From NCBI RefSeq assembly GCF_001514125.1, contig NZ_KQ948568.1, positions 62,001-126,000 of the forward strand: a DNA stretch of 64,000 nucleotides. Direction: 5' to 3'. The notes under the pieces were generated by a model. The model ran no database searches, had not been told where the DNA came from, and was given only the letters and a program-made list of their open reading frames with translations. Source of the stretch: Streptomyces longwoodensis (GTDB lineage Bacteria > Actinomycetota > Actinomycetes > Streptomycetales > Streptomycetaceae). Within the stretch, counting starts at the first letter, position 1. Each line of letters opens with the position of its first letter. Below, in pieces: positions 16,407-24,365 of the stretch. The position numbers were made by a program, and so were the translations under genes.

Positions 16407-17648
16407 ATGCCCGGAACCGTGCTGCTGCTGGCGGCCTCGCCCGTGGGCCGGGGACGCCTGGTCGACGCCGCCTCCGTGCTGCCCGTGCTCGCGGCGGTGC
16501 CGCCCGCGGTGCTCGCGGGGACCGACACGGCGAACGTCGTGGAGCTCGCCGACCCCCTGGAGCCACAGGCCGTCCTGACCCGGCTGCGGGCCGCCGCGAC
16601 GGCGCCCGGACCGCTGACGCTGTTCGTCACCGGCCAGCTCCAGCTCGACCGGCGCCAGCGGCTGCCGCACCTCGCGCTCGCCCGCACCACGCCCGCCACC
16701 GTGCGCTACACGGGCCTGCCCTGGCACTGGCTGCGCGAGGAGCTGCGGCTGCGCCCGCCCGGCAGCACCACCCTCGTCGCCGACCTGCACGCGGACGCCG
16801 AGTCCTGGGCGTGGCTGGGCGCCAACCCCCTCGACTGCGGGCGCACCACCGCCGTCTACGGACGGATCGCGCCGCCGCGCGGGCGGCGGACGGTGGCCGC
16901 CCCGACCTACATGAAGGCGGTCGCCACGATCCTGCGCAGCGGCAGCCGTCCGGCGGTGGACCAGCTCCACCAGGCGGCCGTGACCCGCGTGACCGCCGAC
17001 GGGGAGGTCGGCGACCTGCTCCTGCCCCAGCACCTCGTCCCGGCCCAGCAGCAGTGGCCGGTGCCCGCACCGGCCGGGACCGGGCAGCAGCCGGTGGTCG
17101 CGCCCGGCGGGGCGTTCCCCCAGCCGCCGCCGCTGCCCGCGCCCGCGGGCGGTGCGGAGCCGGTCGCCGTGGCCGGGGCTCCGGCAGCCGTTCCCGCCGC
17201 CCGGCCGTCCGCGCCCGGCGCGTCCACCGACCCGCACACCGCCATCTCCGCCGCCGTCAAGGACGGACGGCACCGCGAGGCCGACGACCTCGCCGCCCAG
17301 TGGGAGCGGCAGGCGCGCGAGACCCACGGCGAGGGGTCCGACCAGGCCCTGCACTGGGCCGAAGTGCGCGCCGACCTCGCCATGTTCGCGGGCGACGCCG
17401 AGCGCAGCTGCCGCACCTGGCTGACCGTCGCCGAGGCCCGCCTCGCCGCCGGCCAGCCCGCCGACGCGCCCGCCGTGGAGGCCGCCGTCGACCGCGCCCA
17501 CCACCAGTGGGGGCGCATCGGCGACCCCGCCCGCGCCCGTGAGCTCGGCCCCGCCCTCGCCGATCTCCGGCGCCGGGTGCCGGGCCGGCGGGAGGGCGCG
17601 CTGGACGACGTACGGGGACGGTTGCGGGACTTGCAGACGCAGGTGTAG
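16407..17648 (+). CDS. Unknown two-part protein
   Basis: This 413-residue protein is not recognised. The first 190 residues are a compact alpha/beta-looking part with the signature stretches TLFVTGQLQLD, YTGLPWHWLREELRLRPPG and TLVADLHADAESWAWLG. A Pro/Ala/Gly-rich linker (about 225-285) follows. The last 120 residues are helical and TPR-like (DDLAAQWERQARETHG, WAEVRADLAMFAGDAERS). The ATG follows an excellent GGGGGAGGGGACC site. It ends 22 bases before the XRE/DUF397 pair. The organisation suggests an intracellular protein with an enzymatic-looking head and a protein-binding tail, but this is inference. Confidence 0.75.
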   Translation: MPGTVLLLAASPVGRGRLVDAASVLPVLAAVPPAVLAGTDTANVVELADPLEPQAVLTRLRAAATAPGPLTLFVTGQLQLDRRQRLPHLALARTTPATVRYTGLPWHWLREELRLRPPGSTTLVADLHADAESWAWLGANPLDCGRTTAVYGRIAPPRGRRTVAAPTYMKAVATILRSGSRPAVDQLHQAAVTRVTADGEVGDLLLPQHLVPAQQQWPVPAPAGTGQQPVVAPGGAFPQPPPLPAPAGGAEPVAVAGAPAAVPAARPSAPGASTDPHTAISAAVKDGRHREADDLAAQWERQARETHGEGSDQALHWAEVRADLAMFAGDAERSCRTWLTVAEARLAAGQPADAPAVEAAVDRAHHQWGRIGDPARARELGPALADLRRRVPGRREGALDDVRGRLRDLQTQV

Positions 17649-17670
17649 TCGTCCGGCTACGCTCTGCTAC

Positions 17671-18516
17671 ATGGCGAACATCCGTGAACTCGACCCGAGC
17701 GCGTCGCCGTTGGACTACTTCGGCTACGAGCTGCGGCGCAAGCGGGAAGCGGCGGGCATGCGGCTGGCCGACCTGGGGTCCGTGATCTTCTGCACGGGGT
17801 CACTGGTCGGCCAGATCGAGACGGCGAAGAAGGTCCCCACGCGGGAGTTCGCCGAACGGGCGGACGCGGCGCTGATGACCGACGGGTTCTTCTCCCGCCT
17901 GGTGGGGCTGGTGCTGCGGAGCCAGTTGCCGACGTGGTTCCAGGCCTACGCCGACATGGAGGCGAAGGCGACGTACATCTCCACGTATCAGGCCCAGATC
18001 GTCTACGGCCTCCTGCAGACCGAGCCTTACGCCCGCGCGGTGCTGGCGACCGGTGTACGGGAGCGGCTTGACGAGCTGGTGGCCGCGCGGATGGAACGGC
18101 AGCGCATCCTGACGCGTGAGCAGCCGCCGTTGATCTGGATCATCCTCGATGAGGCGGCGCTCCACCGACCCGTCGGGGGGCAGGAGATCATGCGGCAACA
18201 ACTCGCCCACCTGTTGGACTTCCTTCACCGCAGGTGGGTGCGTATCCAGGTGCTGCCGTTCGGAGCGGGTGAACACGCCAGTCTGATCGGGTCGTTCAAC
18301 ACCCTGCGCTTCGACGACCATCCGGACATCGTCTACACCGAGGACCTGATCTCGGGACACATGACTGCCAGCCCGGACGCGGTCCGCGAAGCCGCCCTTC
18401 GTTACGCTCACTTGCAGGCGTCCGCCCTCTCCGTAGAGGATTCGGCGGCATTGATCGCCCGCGTGATGGAGGAACGCTATGGCCGTGCAGCTCGACCCGA
18501 CGATGCGGTGGCGTAA
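17671..18516 (+). CDS. XRE-family regulator with DUF5753 (second copy)
   Basis: A 281-residue protein with a helix-turn-helix at about residues 18-75 (GYELRRKREAAGMRLADLG, VGQIETAKKVPT) and a DUF5753 domain (IVYGLLQTEPYARAVL, ILDEAALHRPVGG, IQVLPFGAGEHASL). The ATG at 17671 has no ribosome site; TACGCT at 17658-17663 lies seven bases upstream, so the transcript is probably leaderless. Its end overlaps the DUF397 gene by 38 bases. It is a paralogue of the 1936-2811 gene but, unlike it, has no ATPase gene beside it. Confidence 0.9.
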   Translation: MANIRELDPSASPLDYFGYELRRKREAAGMRLADLGSVIFCTGSLVGQIETAKKVPTREFAERADAALMTDGFFSRLVGLVLRSQLPTWFQAYADMEAKATYISTYQAQIVYGLLQTEPYARAVLATGVRERLDELVAARMERQRILTREQPPLIWIILDEAALHRPVGGQEIMRQQLAHLLDFLHRRWVRIQVLPFGAGEHASLIGSFNTLRFDDHPDIVYTEDLISGHMTASPDAVREAALRYAHLQASALSVEDSAALIARVMEERYGRAARPDDAVA

Positions 18517-18673
18517 GTCCTCGTACAGCGGCAACACCGGCGGCGATTGCGTCGAGGTCGCCGACACCCCCACCCTCGTCGCCGTACGCGACTCCAAGAA
18601 CCCCGACCACGGCACCCTCACGCTCACGCCGAAGGCCTTCGCCGCGTTCGTGGGGTTCGTGTCAGCGTCCTGA
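18479..18673 (+). CDS. DUF397 protein (second copy)
   Basis: A 64-residue protein with RWRKSSYSGNTGGDCVEVA and VAVRDSKNPD, the DUF397 signature. Its ATG lies inside the 3' end of the XRE gene, preceded by GGAGGAACGCT, so the pair is translationally linked. It probably partners with the upstream regulator. Confidence 0.9.
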   Translation: MAVQLDPTMRWRKSSYSGNTGGDCVEVADTPTLVAVRDSKNPDHGTLTLTPKAFAAFVGFVSAS

Positions 18674-18688
18674 CAGCGCCGTGTCAGG
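18660..18688. promoter_or_regulatory. Three alternating half-sites before the ABC exporter
   Basis: TGTCAG (18660-18665), CTGACA (18670-18675) and TGTCAG (18682-18687) form two overlapping inverted repeats, with spacers of four and six bases. They overlap the end of the DUF397 gene and end 22 bases before the ABC ATPase start, as an operator would. No dedicated regulator gene is adjacent. Confidence 0.5.
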
Positions 18689-18710
18689 GCTCCCCAACAC
18701 GCTGGGGGGC

Positions 18711-19649
18711 ATGAAGAGTTCGGCGATCGCAGTCACGGGACTGCGCAAGGCATACGGCGACAAGGTCGTGCTCGACGGCATCGACCTGGACGTCGCCGAG
18801 GGATCGGTCTTCTCCCTGCTCGGACCCAACGGGGCGGGCAAGACCACGACGGTGAACGTCCTGACCACCCTGGTCGCGGCGGACGCCGGCACCCTACGGG
18901 TCGCCGGGCACGACGTGTCCGGCGCCACCCGAGAGGTGCGCGCGGCGATCGGCGTGACGGGACAGTTCGCCGCGGTGGACGACCTGCTGTCGGGCCGCGA
19001 GAACCTGCGGCTGATGGCGGACCTGAAGCGGGTGCGTGACCGGCACGGGGTGGTCGGGGGGCTGCTGGAGCGGTTCGACCTGACGGAGTCGGCGGACCGG
19101 CTGGTGTCGACGTACTCGGGCGGGATGCGCCGCAAGCTGGACCTGGCGATGACGCTGGTCGGCGGCCCGCGGATCATCTTCCTCGACGAGCCCACGACGG
19201 GCCTGGACCCGCGCAGCCGGCGCACCCTGTGGGGCATCGTGCGCGAGCTGGTGGCCGAGGGGACCACGGTGTTCCTCACCACCCAGTACCTGGAGGAGGC
19301 CGACCAGCTCGCCGACCGGATCGCGGTGCTCGACCAGGGCCGCGTGGTCGCCCAGGGGACCCCCGACGAGCTGAAGCGGCAGATCCCCGGCACCCACGTA
19401 CGGCTGCGGTTCGCCGACGGCGACGCGCTCGACGCGGCGGCGCGGGTGCTGGCCGGGGCCACGCCCGACGACCAGGAACTGACCCTGCGGGTGCCCGGCG
19501 ACGGGGACGTCAAGTCGCTGCGGTCCCTGCTGGACCGGTTGGACGAACACCGGATCGCAGCCCAGGAGTTCTCCGTGCACACGCCGGACCTCGATGACGT
19601 CTTCCTCGCCCTGACCGGGCGCCCGAGCGCGGAGGAGAGCGCGAAGTGA
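18711..19649 (+). CDS. ABC transporter ATP-binding protein, DrrA type
   Basis: The 312-residue protein is the ATPase of a daunorubicin-resistance-like (DrrA) exporter. Walker A is GPNGAGKT (39-46), the Q-loop is in VTGQFAAVDDLL, the signature is YSGGM, and Walker B is IIFLDEPTTGLDP, with the DrrA C-terminal extension ending in HTPDLDDVFLALTG. I chose the ATG at 18711 at the family's conserved N-terminus, after GGGGGG. Its stop overlaps the permease start (GTGA). Substrate is unknown; drugs, lipids or peptides are all possible. Confidence 0.92.
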   Translation: MKSSAIAVTGLRKAYGDKVVLDGIDLDVAEGSVFSLLGPNGAGKTTTVNVLTTLVAADAGTLRVAGHDVSGATREVRAAIGVTGQFAAVDDLLSGRENLRLMADLKRVRDRHGVVGGLLERFDLTESADRLVSTYSGGMRRKLDLAMTLVGGPRIIFLDEPTTGLDPRSRRTLWGIVRELVAEGTTVFLTTQYLEEADQLADRIAVLDQGRVVAQGTPDELKRQIPGTHVRLRFADGDALDAAARVLAGATPDDQELTLRVPGDGDVKSLRSLLDRLDEHRIAAQEFSVHTPDLDDVFLALTGRPSAEESAK

Positions 19650-20407
19650 GCAGTGTCCCGTCGGCCTGGACCGACTCCGTGATCATGCTGCGCCGCAACC
19701 TGACGCACACCCGGCGCAACCCGATGGTCCTGTTCAACGCGGTGCTGTTCCCCGTGGTGATCATGCTGCTGTTCGTGAAGGTGTTCGGCGGCGCGTTCAG
19801 CGTGGGCGGCGCCTACGTCGACTACGCGACGCCGGGCATGCTCGTGATGGCCGTCGCCTACGGGCTCGGCGCCACGGCGATGGCCGTCCACGACGACATG
19901 GCGAAGGGCGTCATCAACCGCTTCAAGGTCATGGACGTCTCCCGCGGTGCGGTGCTGACCGGGCAGGTCGTGGTCACCACGGTGCGCTGCCTGGCCGCCA
20001 ACGCCGCCATCGTCGGCGTGGCGTTCGCGATGGGGTTCGACCCGGGGGCGGACGTCCTCGACTGGCTGGGCGTCGTCGGTCTCGTCGTCCTGCTGAGCTT
20101 CGCGACCGGCTGGCTCACCATCGCGCTGGGGCTCGCCGCGAAGAGCGCGGAGTCGGCGGGGCTGACGAGCGTGCCGCTCGTGATGCTGCCCTTCCTGAGC
20201 AGCGCGTTCGTCCCCGCGGACACCATGGGGGCCGGGGTGCGGCAGTTCGCCGAGTACCAGCCCTTCACCCCGATCATCGAGACCCTGCGCGGACTGCTGG
20301 CGGGCCACCCGTCGGGCGGCGACGCGCTGGCGGCCTTCGCCTGGTGCGCCGGGCTCTCCGTGGTCGGGTACCTGTGGGCGGTGTCCTCCTTCACGAAGCG
20401 GGCCTGA
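19646..20407 (+). CDS. ABC-2 type permease, DrrB type
   Basis: The 253-residue membrane protein has six hydrophobic segments and the ABC-2 family signature MLRRNLTHTRRNPMVL, TPGMLVMAVAYGLG and PLVMLPFLSSAFVPADTM. It starts with GTG overlapping the end of the ATPase gene by four bases and works with it as an exporter. The stop lies 18 bases from the convergent BTAD gene. Confidence 0.92.
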   Translation: MSSVPSAWTDSVIMLRRNLTHTRRNPMVLFNAVLFPVVIMLLFVKVFGGAFSVGGAYVDYATPGMLVMAVAYGLGATAMAVHDDMAKGVINRFKVMDVSRGAVLTGQVVVTTVRCLAANAAIVGVAFAMGFDPGADVLDWLGVVGLVVLLSFATGWLTIALGLAAKSAESAGLTSVPLVMLPFLSSAFVPADTMGAGVRQFAEYQPFTPIIETLRGLLAGHPSGGDALAAFAWCAGLSVVGYLWAVSSFTKRA

Positions 20408-20425
20408 CGGCCGGCCGCCCGCCGT

Positions 20426-23400
20426 TCACGGGGCGAGCGTGACCTCCACCAGCTCCGGCCAGGGGGTCCGCGCGCCTTCCCGGACCGCCTCGGCGTAGCG
20501 CGCCTCGCCGAGGCGGTCGCGCGCGTCCCGCTCGACGCGGGCCGCGTCCGGGTGGGAGCGGTCGAGCAGACCGCGTACCGCCGCGCTCGCCGCGAGCAGC
20601 CGCGCCGCCTGCCCGGGGTCGTCGCGGCGCAGCGCCAGGTCCGCGACCCCGACCAGCACCTGCGCGACGATCAGCGGCTGACCGGCCTCCGTGGCCGCCG
20701 CGCAAGCCGCCGCGCGGTGTCCGCGGGCCTCCTCCGGGTCCTCGGCGAGGTAGCCCAGCAGGTCGTGCGTGCCCGCGCGGACGACGGCCCGCTCCGCCTC
20801 GTCGCCCCACAGGTCCGACGCGACCGCGAGCTGGCGGCGCGCCCCGGCGCCGTCCCCGTCCGCCCGCGCGAGTTCCGCCTTCACCAGGGCCAGGTCGATC
20901 AGCGCGTCCGGCCAGGTGACCCCCCGGGCGAGCTGTTCGGCCCCGGCGACGGCGGCCGCGCAGGCTTCACCGTCGCCCAGCAGCCGGTACAGCCGCGCCT
21001 GGCGCGCCCGCATCCGGATCGCGTCCTCGGTCGCGCCGACCTCGGTGACCGCCGTGATCGCCTCCTCGTAGTGCGCGCAGGCCGCCGCGAACGCGCCGCG
21101 CGCGGCGACCAGGTCGGCCCGTTCGCTCAGCGCGAGCGACAGGCCGTAGCGCTCGCCGAGGGCGCGGAACGCGGCGACCGCGTTCTCCAAGTGCGCTTCC
21201 GCCTCGGGGCCGCCCCGGCCGAGCGCCACCCGCATCTTGCCCAGGTGCCACCGGCCCAGCGCCCGCACCCAGGGGTCCTCGTCGTCGAGCAGCGGCTCGA
21301 ACGCGGCGAGCGCCTCGTGCGGTTCGCGCAGCAGGCGCTCCAGGGGGGTGACGAGGCGGAGCAGCGGGTAGCGACTGCCGTTGCCGCCGCCGTGGGCGAG
21401 CCGGTACGCCTCGTGGATCCACCGTTCGGCGTGGTGCTCGTCGCCCCGGCCGCCGCTGACGAACAGCACGACCAGCGCGTACGTCATGGCTCTGACCTCG
21501 TCGTCCGCCGGGCCGGGCGCGGTGGCGGCCGCGGTGAGCAGCTCGACGCCCTCGGCCTTGTGGCCGCTGAGCCACCAGTACCAGCCCGCGCCGGCCGCGA
21601 GCCGCATCGCCTCTTGGGCCTCGCCGGCCGCGAGGGCGCCGCGCAGGGCGGCGGCGATGTCGTCGTGCCCGGCCGACAGCCGCGCCAGCCAGGCGAGTTG
21701 ACCCGCGCGGCGCAGGTGCGGCTCCGCGGTCTCGGCGAGGTGGGTGAAGTGGGCCAGGTGCGCGCGGCGCGTGCGCTCCGCCTCGCCCGTCTCGGCCAGC
21801 CGGTGCCCGGCGTACTCCTTGATCGTGCCGAGCATCCGGTAGCGGGGGGCCGCGCCGCCCTCGGCGGTCAGCAGGGACTTCTCGGTGAGCGCGGTGAGCA
21901 GTTCCAGCACTTCGTCCGCCGCCACCGGGCCGCCCGCGCAGACCGCTTCCGCCGCGTCCAGGCCGACCGGGCCCGCGAACACCGACAGCCGGCGCAGGAC
22001 CGCCCGCTCCGCTTCGCCCAGCAGCTCCCAGCTCCAGTCGACCACCGCGCGCAGCGTCCGGTGCCGGGGCAGCGCGGTGCGGCTGCCGCCGGTCAGCAGG
22101 CGGAACCGGTCGTCGAGGCGGCTCGCCAGCTGCTCGGGTGACATCGTGCGCAGCCGGGCCGCGGCCAGCTCGATCGCCAGCGGCATGCCGTCCAGCGCCC
22201 GGCAGATCCGGGCCAGCGCCGCGCGCGTCCCGGCGTCGGCGGTGAGGTCCCGGCGCACCGCGGCGGCGCGGTCGCGCAGCAGCCGTACGGCGGGGGAGGC
22301 GTCCATGGAGTCCGGGTCGGTGTCCTCCGGGGGCAGGGCCAGGGGCTCGGCCTGCCACAGGGCCTCGCCGGTGATGCCGAGCGGTTCGCGGCTCGTCGCG
22401 AGGATGCGCAGCCGGCGGCACTCGCCGAGCACCCGGTGCGCGAAGAGCGCCGCGGCCTCGACGACGTGCTCGCAGTTGTCGAGGACCAGCAGGGCCTCGC
22501 GGTCGCGGACCGCGGCCACCAGGCGGTCCAGCGGCTCCGCGTGCGAGGGGCCGCCGAGCAGGGCGTCGCGCAGGCCGAGGCCGGTCAGCGCGGCCCGGGC
22601 CACGTCGCCGTCCGTCGCGGCCGGGGCGAGCGCGGCGAGCTCCACCAGCCAGGCCCCGTCGGGCAGTTCGCCGAGCAGGTTCCGCGCGGTCTCCGTGGCC
22701 AGCCGGGTCTTGCCCGAGCCGCCCGGCCCGATCACGGTGGTCAGCCGGTGCCCGGCGACGAGCGCGCGGAGGGCGGCCAGGTCGTCGTCCCGGCCGACGA
22801 AGCTGGTGAGCTCGGCGCGGAGGTTGGTGCGGGGGAGGTCGCGGGGGGTGGGGGTGGGGTGCTCGGGGTGTGGTGCGGACGGGTGCCGGGGTACGGACTC
22901 GCCCTGGTGTGCGCGCTCGGGCTCCTCGGGCCGTCCCCCCAGCTCGCCCCGCAGGAGGGCGACGTGCAGGGCGGCCAGCCGCGGGGACGGGTCGGCGCCC
23001 AGGGTGTCGGCCAGGGCCTCGCGGGCCCGCTGGTAGACCAGCAGGGCCTCGTTGTCCCGGCCGGCCGCGGCGAGGGCGCGCAGCAACGCGGCGACGAGCC
23101 GTTCGCGCACCGGGTGCGCGGCCACCAGGTCGGTCAGCTCGGGGACCAGCTCCGGGCCGCGCCCGAGGGCGAGTTCGGCGTCGTAGAACTCCTCCTGGGC
23201 GGCCAGGCGCAGCGCGTCGAGCCGGACGGCGGCGGCGTCGCACGCGTCGCTGTCCCGCAGCCCGACGTCCTGGAGGGCCGTGCCCCGGCACAGGCCGAGC
23301 GCCTCGCGCAGCAGCCGGGCCCGCGCGGGGACGTCGGCGCCGGGGGAACGGGCGGCGCCGAGGAGGCGTTCGAAGCGGACCGCGTCGACGGCGTCGGGCT

Positions 23401-23671
23401 CCAGCAGCAGGCGGTAGCCGTCGGGCCGCCCCTCGACGAGCCCGTCGGGCAGGAGCTTGCGCAGCCGGGACACCAGCCGCTGCAGGGCGTTCACCGCGTC
23501 GGCGGGCGGGTGCTCGCCCCAGATCCAGTCGACCAGCGCGCCCTTGGCGACCACCTGCCCCGGCCGCAGCGCGAGCGCGACGAGCAGCCCCCGCAGCCGG
23601 GCCCCCGGCACCTCGACCACCCCACCCGCGGGCCCGCGCACCACCAACGGCCCGAGCACCCCGATCACCAC
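20426..23671 (-). CDS. Large BTAD/NB-ARC/TPR transcriptional regulator (AfsR-like)
   Basis: The 1081-residue protein has an OmpR-like winged helix with SARP architecture at residues 1-90, a BTAD domain at about 98-243, a linker, an NB-ARC/AAA-type NTPase with Walker A GPGGSGKT (315-322) and a VLDNCEHV Walker B, and about 500 residues of TPR-like helices. This arrangement is typical of AfsR-like regulators, which integrate signals and activate secondary metabolism genes. GTG at 23671 is chosen because CAGAAT six bases upstream looks like a -10 box of a leaderless message. It is convergent with the ABC exporter; its regulatory target is not shown. Confidence 0.92.
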   Translation of the reverse strand: MVIGVLGPLVVRGPAGGVVEVPGARLRGLLVALALRPGQVVAKGALVDWIWGEHPPADAVNALQRLVSRLRKLLPDGLVEGRPDGYRLLLEPDAVDAVRFERLLGAARSPGADVPARARLLREALGLCRGTALQDVGLRDSDACDAAAVRLDALRLAAQEEFYDAELALGRGPELVPELTDLVAAHPVRERLVAALLRALAAAGRDNEALLVYQRAREALADTLGADPSPRLAALHVALLRGELGGRPEEPERAHQGESVPRHPSAPHPEHPTPTPRDLPRTNLRAELTSFVGRDDDLAALRALVAGHRLTTVIGPGGSGKTRLATETARNLLGELPDGAWLVELAALAPAATDGDVARAALTGLGLRDALLGGPSHAEPLDRLVAAVRDREALLVLDNCEHVVEAAALFAHRVLGECRRLRILATSREPLGITGEALWQAEPLALPPEDTDPDSMDASPAVRLLRDRAAAVRRDLTADAGTRAALARICRALDGMPLAIELAAARLRTMSPEQLASRLDDRFRLLTGGSRTALPRHRTLRAVVDWSWELLGEAERAVLRRLSVFAGPVGLDAAEAVCAGGPVAADEVLELLTALTEKSLLTAEGGAAPRYRMLGTIKEYAGHRLAETGEAERTRRAHLAHFTHLAETAEPHLRRAGQLAWLARLSAGHDDIAAALRGALAAGEAQEAMRLAAGAGWYWWLSGHKAEGVELLTAAATAPGPADDEVRAMTYALVVLFVSGGRGDEHHAERWIHEAYRLAHGGGNGSRYPLLRLVTPLERLLREPHEALAAFEPLLDDEDPWVRALGRWHLGKMRVALGRGGPEAEAHLENAVAAFRALGERYGLSLALSERADLVAARGAFAAACAHYEEAITAVTEVGATEDAIRMRARQARLYRLLGDGEACAAAVAGAEQLARGVTWPDALIDLALVKAELARADGDGAGARRQLAVASDLWGDEAERAVVRAGTHDLLGYLAEDPEEARGHRAAACAAATEAGQPLIVAQVLVGVADLALRRDDPGQAARLLAASAAVRGLLDRSHPDAARVERDARDRLGEARYAEAVREGARTPWPELVEVTLAP

Positions 23672-23813
23672 CCGCAGATTCTGACACGCCGCGGCCGGGC
23701 GACCCGGGCGGAAGGAGGTGCCCCGAGACGCACGCACGCCTGCCGGGGCCTGGCTAGCATGGTCGTCACAGCAGGTCAGAGGGGCGTCCGCGAGGCCCGG
23801 AGGGGACGGCGTC

Positions 23814-24058
23814 ATAACCGAGCAGGCGATCTACCGGCACGTGCGGGAACTGCGCGCCCACTTCACGCCGCCGCCGGGCTTCACCCACCCCGAGATCAGC
23901 GACGGAAGCCTCGTCATTCCTCCGACTACTCGATCGTCACGGGCATCGGAACGTGGAAGCTCGACACCGGGGAACTGCCGCGCTGTTCGCGGAAGGACAT
24001 GATGCTGCCGCCCGTGCCCACCCCCGAGCCCGGCTCCGGCACCGATGCCGGAGTCTGA
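23814..24058 (+). pseudogene. Uma2-like remnant
   Basis: A GGAGGGG site at 23799-23805 is followed by ATA (23814-23816) where a start codon would sit, then by TEQAIYRHVRELRAHFTPPP and HPEISDGSLVI. After a frameshift of this frame near 23920, a second frame reads YSIVTGIGTWKLDTGELP and stops at 24058. Both parts look like the two ends of a Uma2/DUF820-type restriction-fold protein whose middle is missing. The family assignment is tentative. TAGCAT at 23755-23760 may be the old promoter. The 690-base gap that contains it shows nothing else I would call a gene. Confidence 0.35.
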
Positions 24059-24290
24059 TGCGGGGCCGGTCGGGGGGTCGCTCTCGCGGGGACCGCGTTC
24101 GCGGCCGTGACGAGGGTGGCCACCGCGATCACCGCTGCGGCTACGCCGCGGGCGAGGCGGGTGGGCGGGTGTTCGTGGCGGGGGGTGGCGCGGTCGAGCA
24201 CGACTACCTCGCAACGTCGGCGGCTCCGGATGGTCAGGCCGGAGATGACCAATCGGGCGACAGGCGGGGGTGAAGCCCTGTATTAAGCAT

Positions 24291-24310
24291 GGTTAAGTCG
24301 TCGTTTAACC
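24291..24310. promoter_or_regulatory. Inverted repeat in the XRE-TPR promoter
   Basis: GGTTAA (24291-24296) and TTAACC (24305-24310) flank eight bases, within an AT-rich island containing TTAAGCATGGTTAA. It lies 56 bases before the XRE-TPR gene and could be an autoregulatory operator. Confidence 0.4.
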
Positions 24311-24365
24311 TAGGGGCAGTCCAACCCCAACGGCAAGGGCGTCACTGCGAGTTGGGGAGCGGGAC

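Noticed and set aside
14519..17542. A 1007-codon open frame on the plus strand
   Set aside because: It is out of frame with the PP2C and 16407 genes and encodes Arg/Ala/Gly-rich noise.
23926..24252. A 108-residue minus-strand frame with a hydrophobic stretch (AVIAVATLVTAANAV)
   Set aside because: It starts with TTG without a ribosome site and overlaps the Uma2-like remnant. It is a weak candidate for a small secreted protein but is not supported enough.
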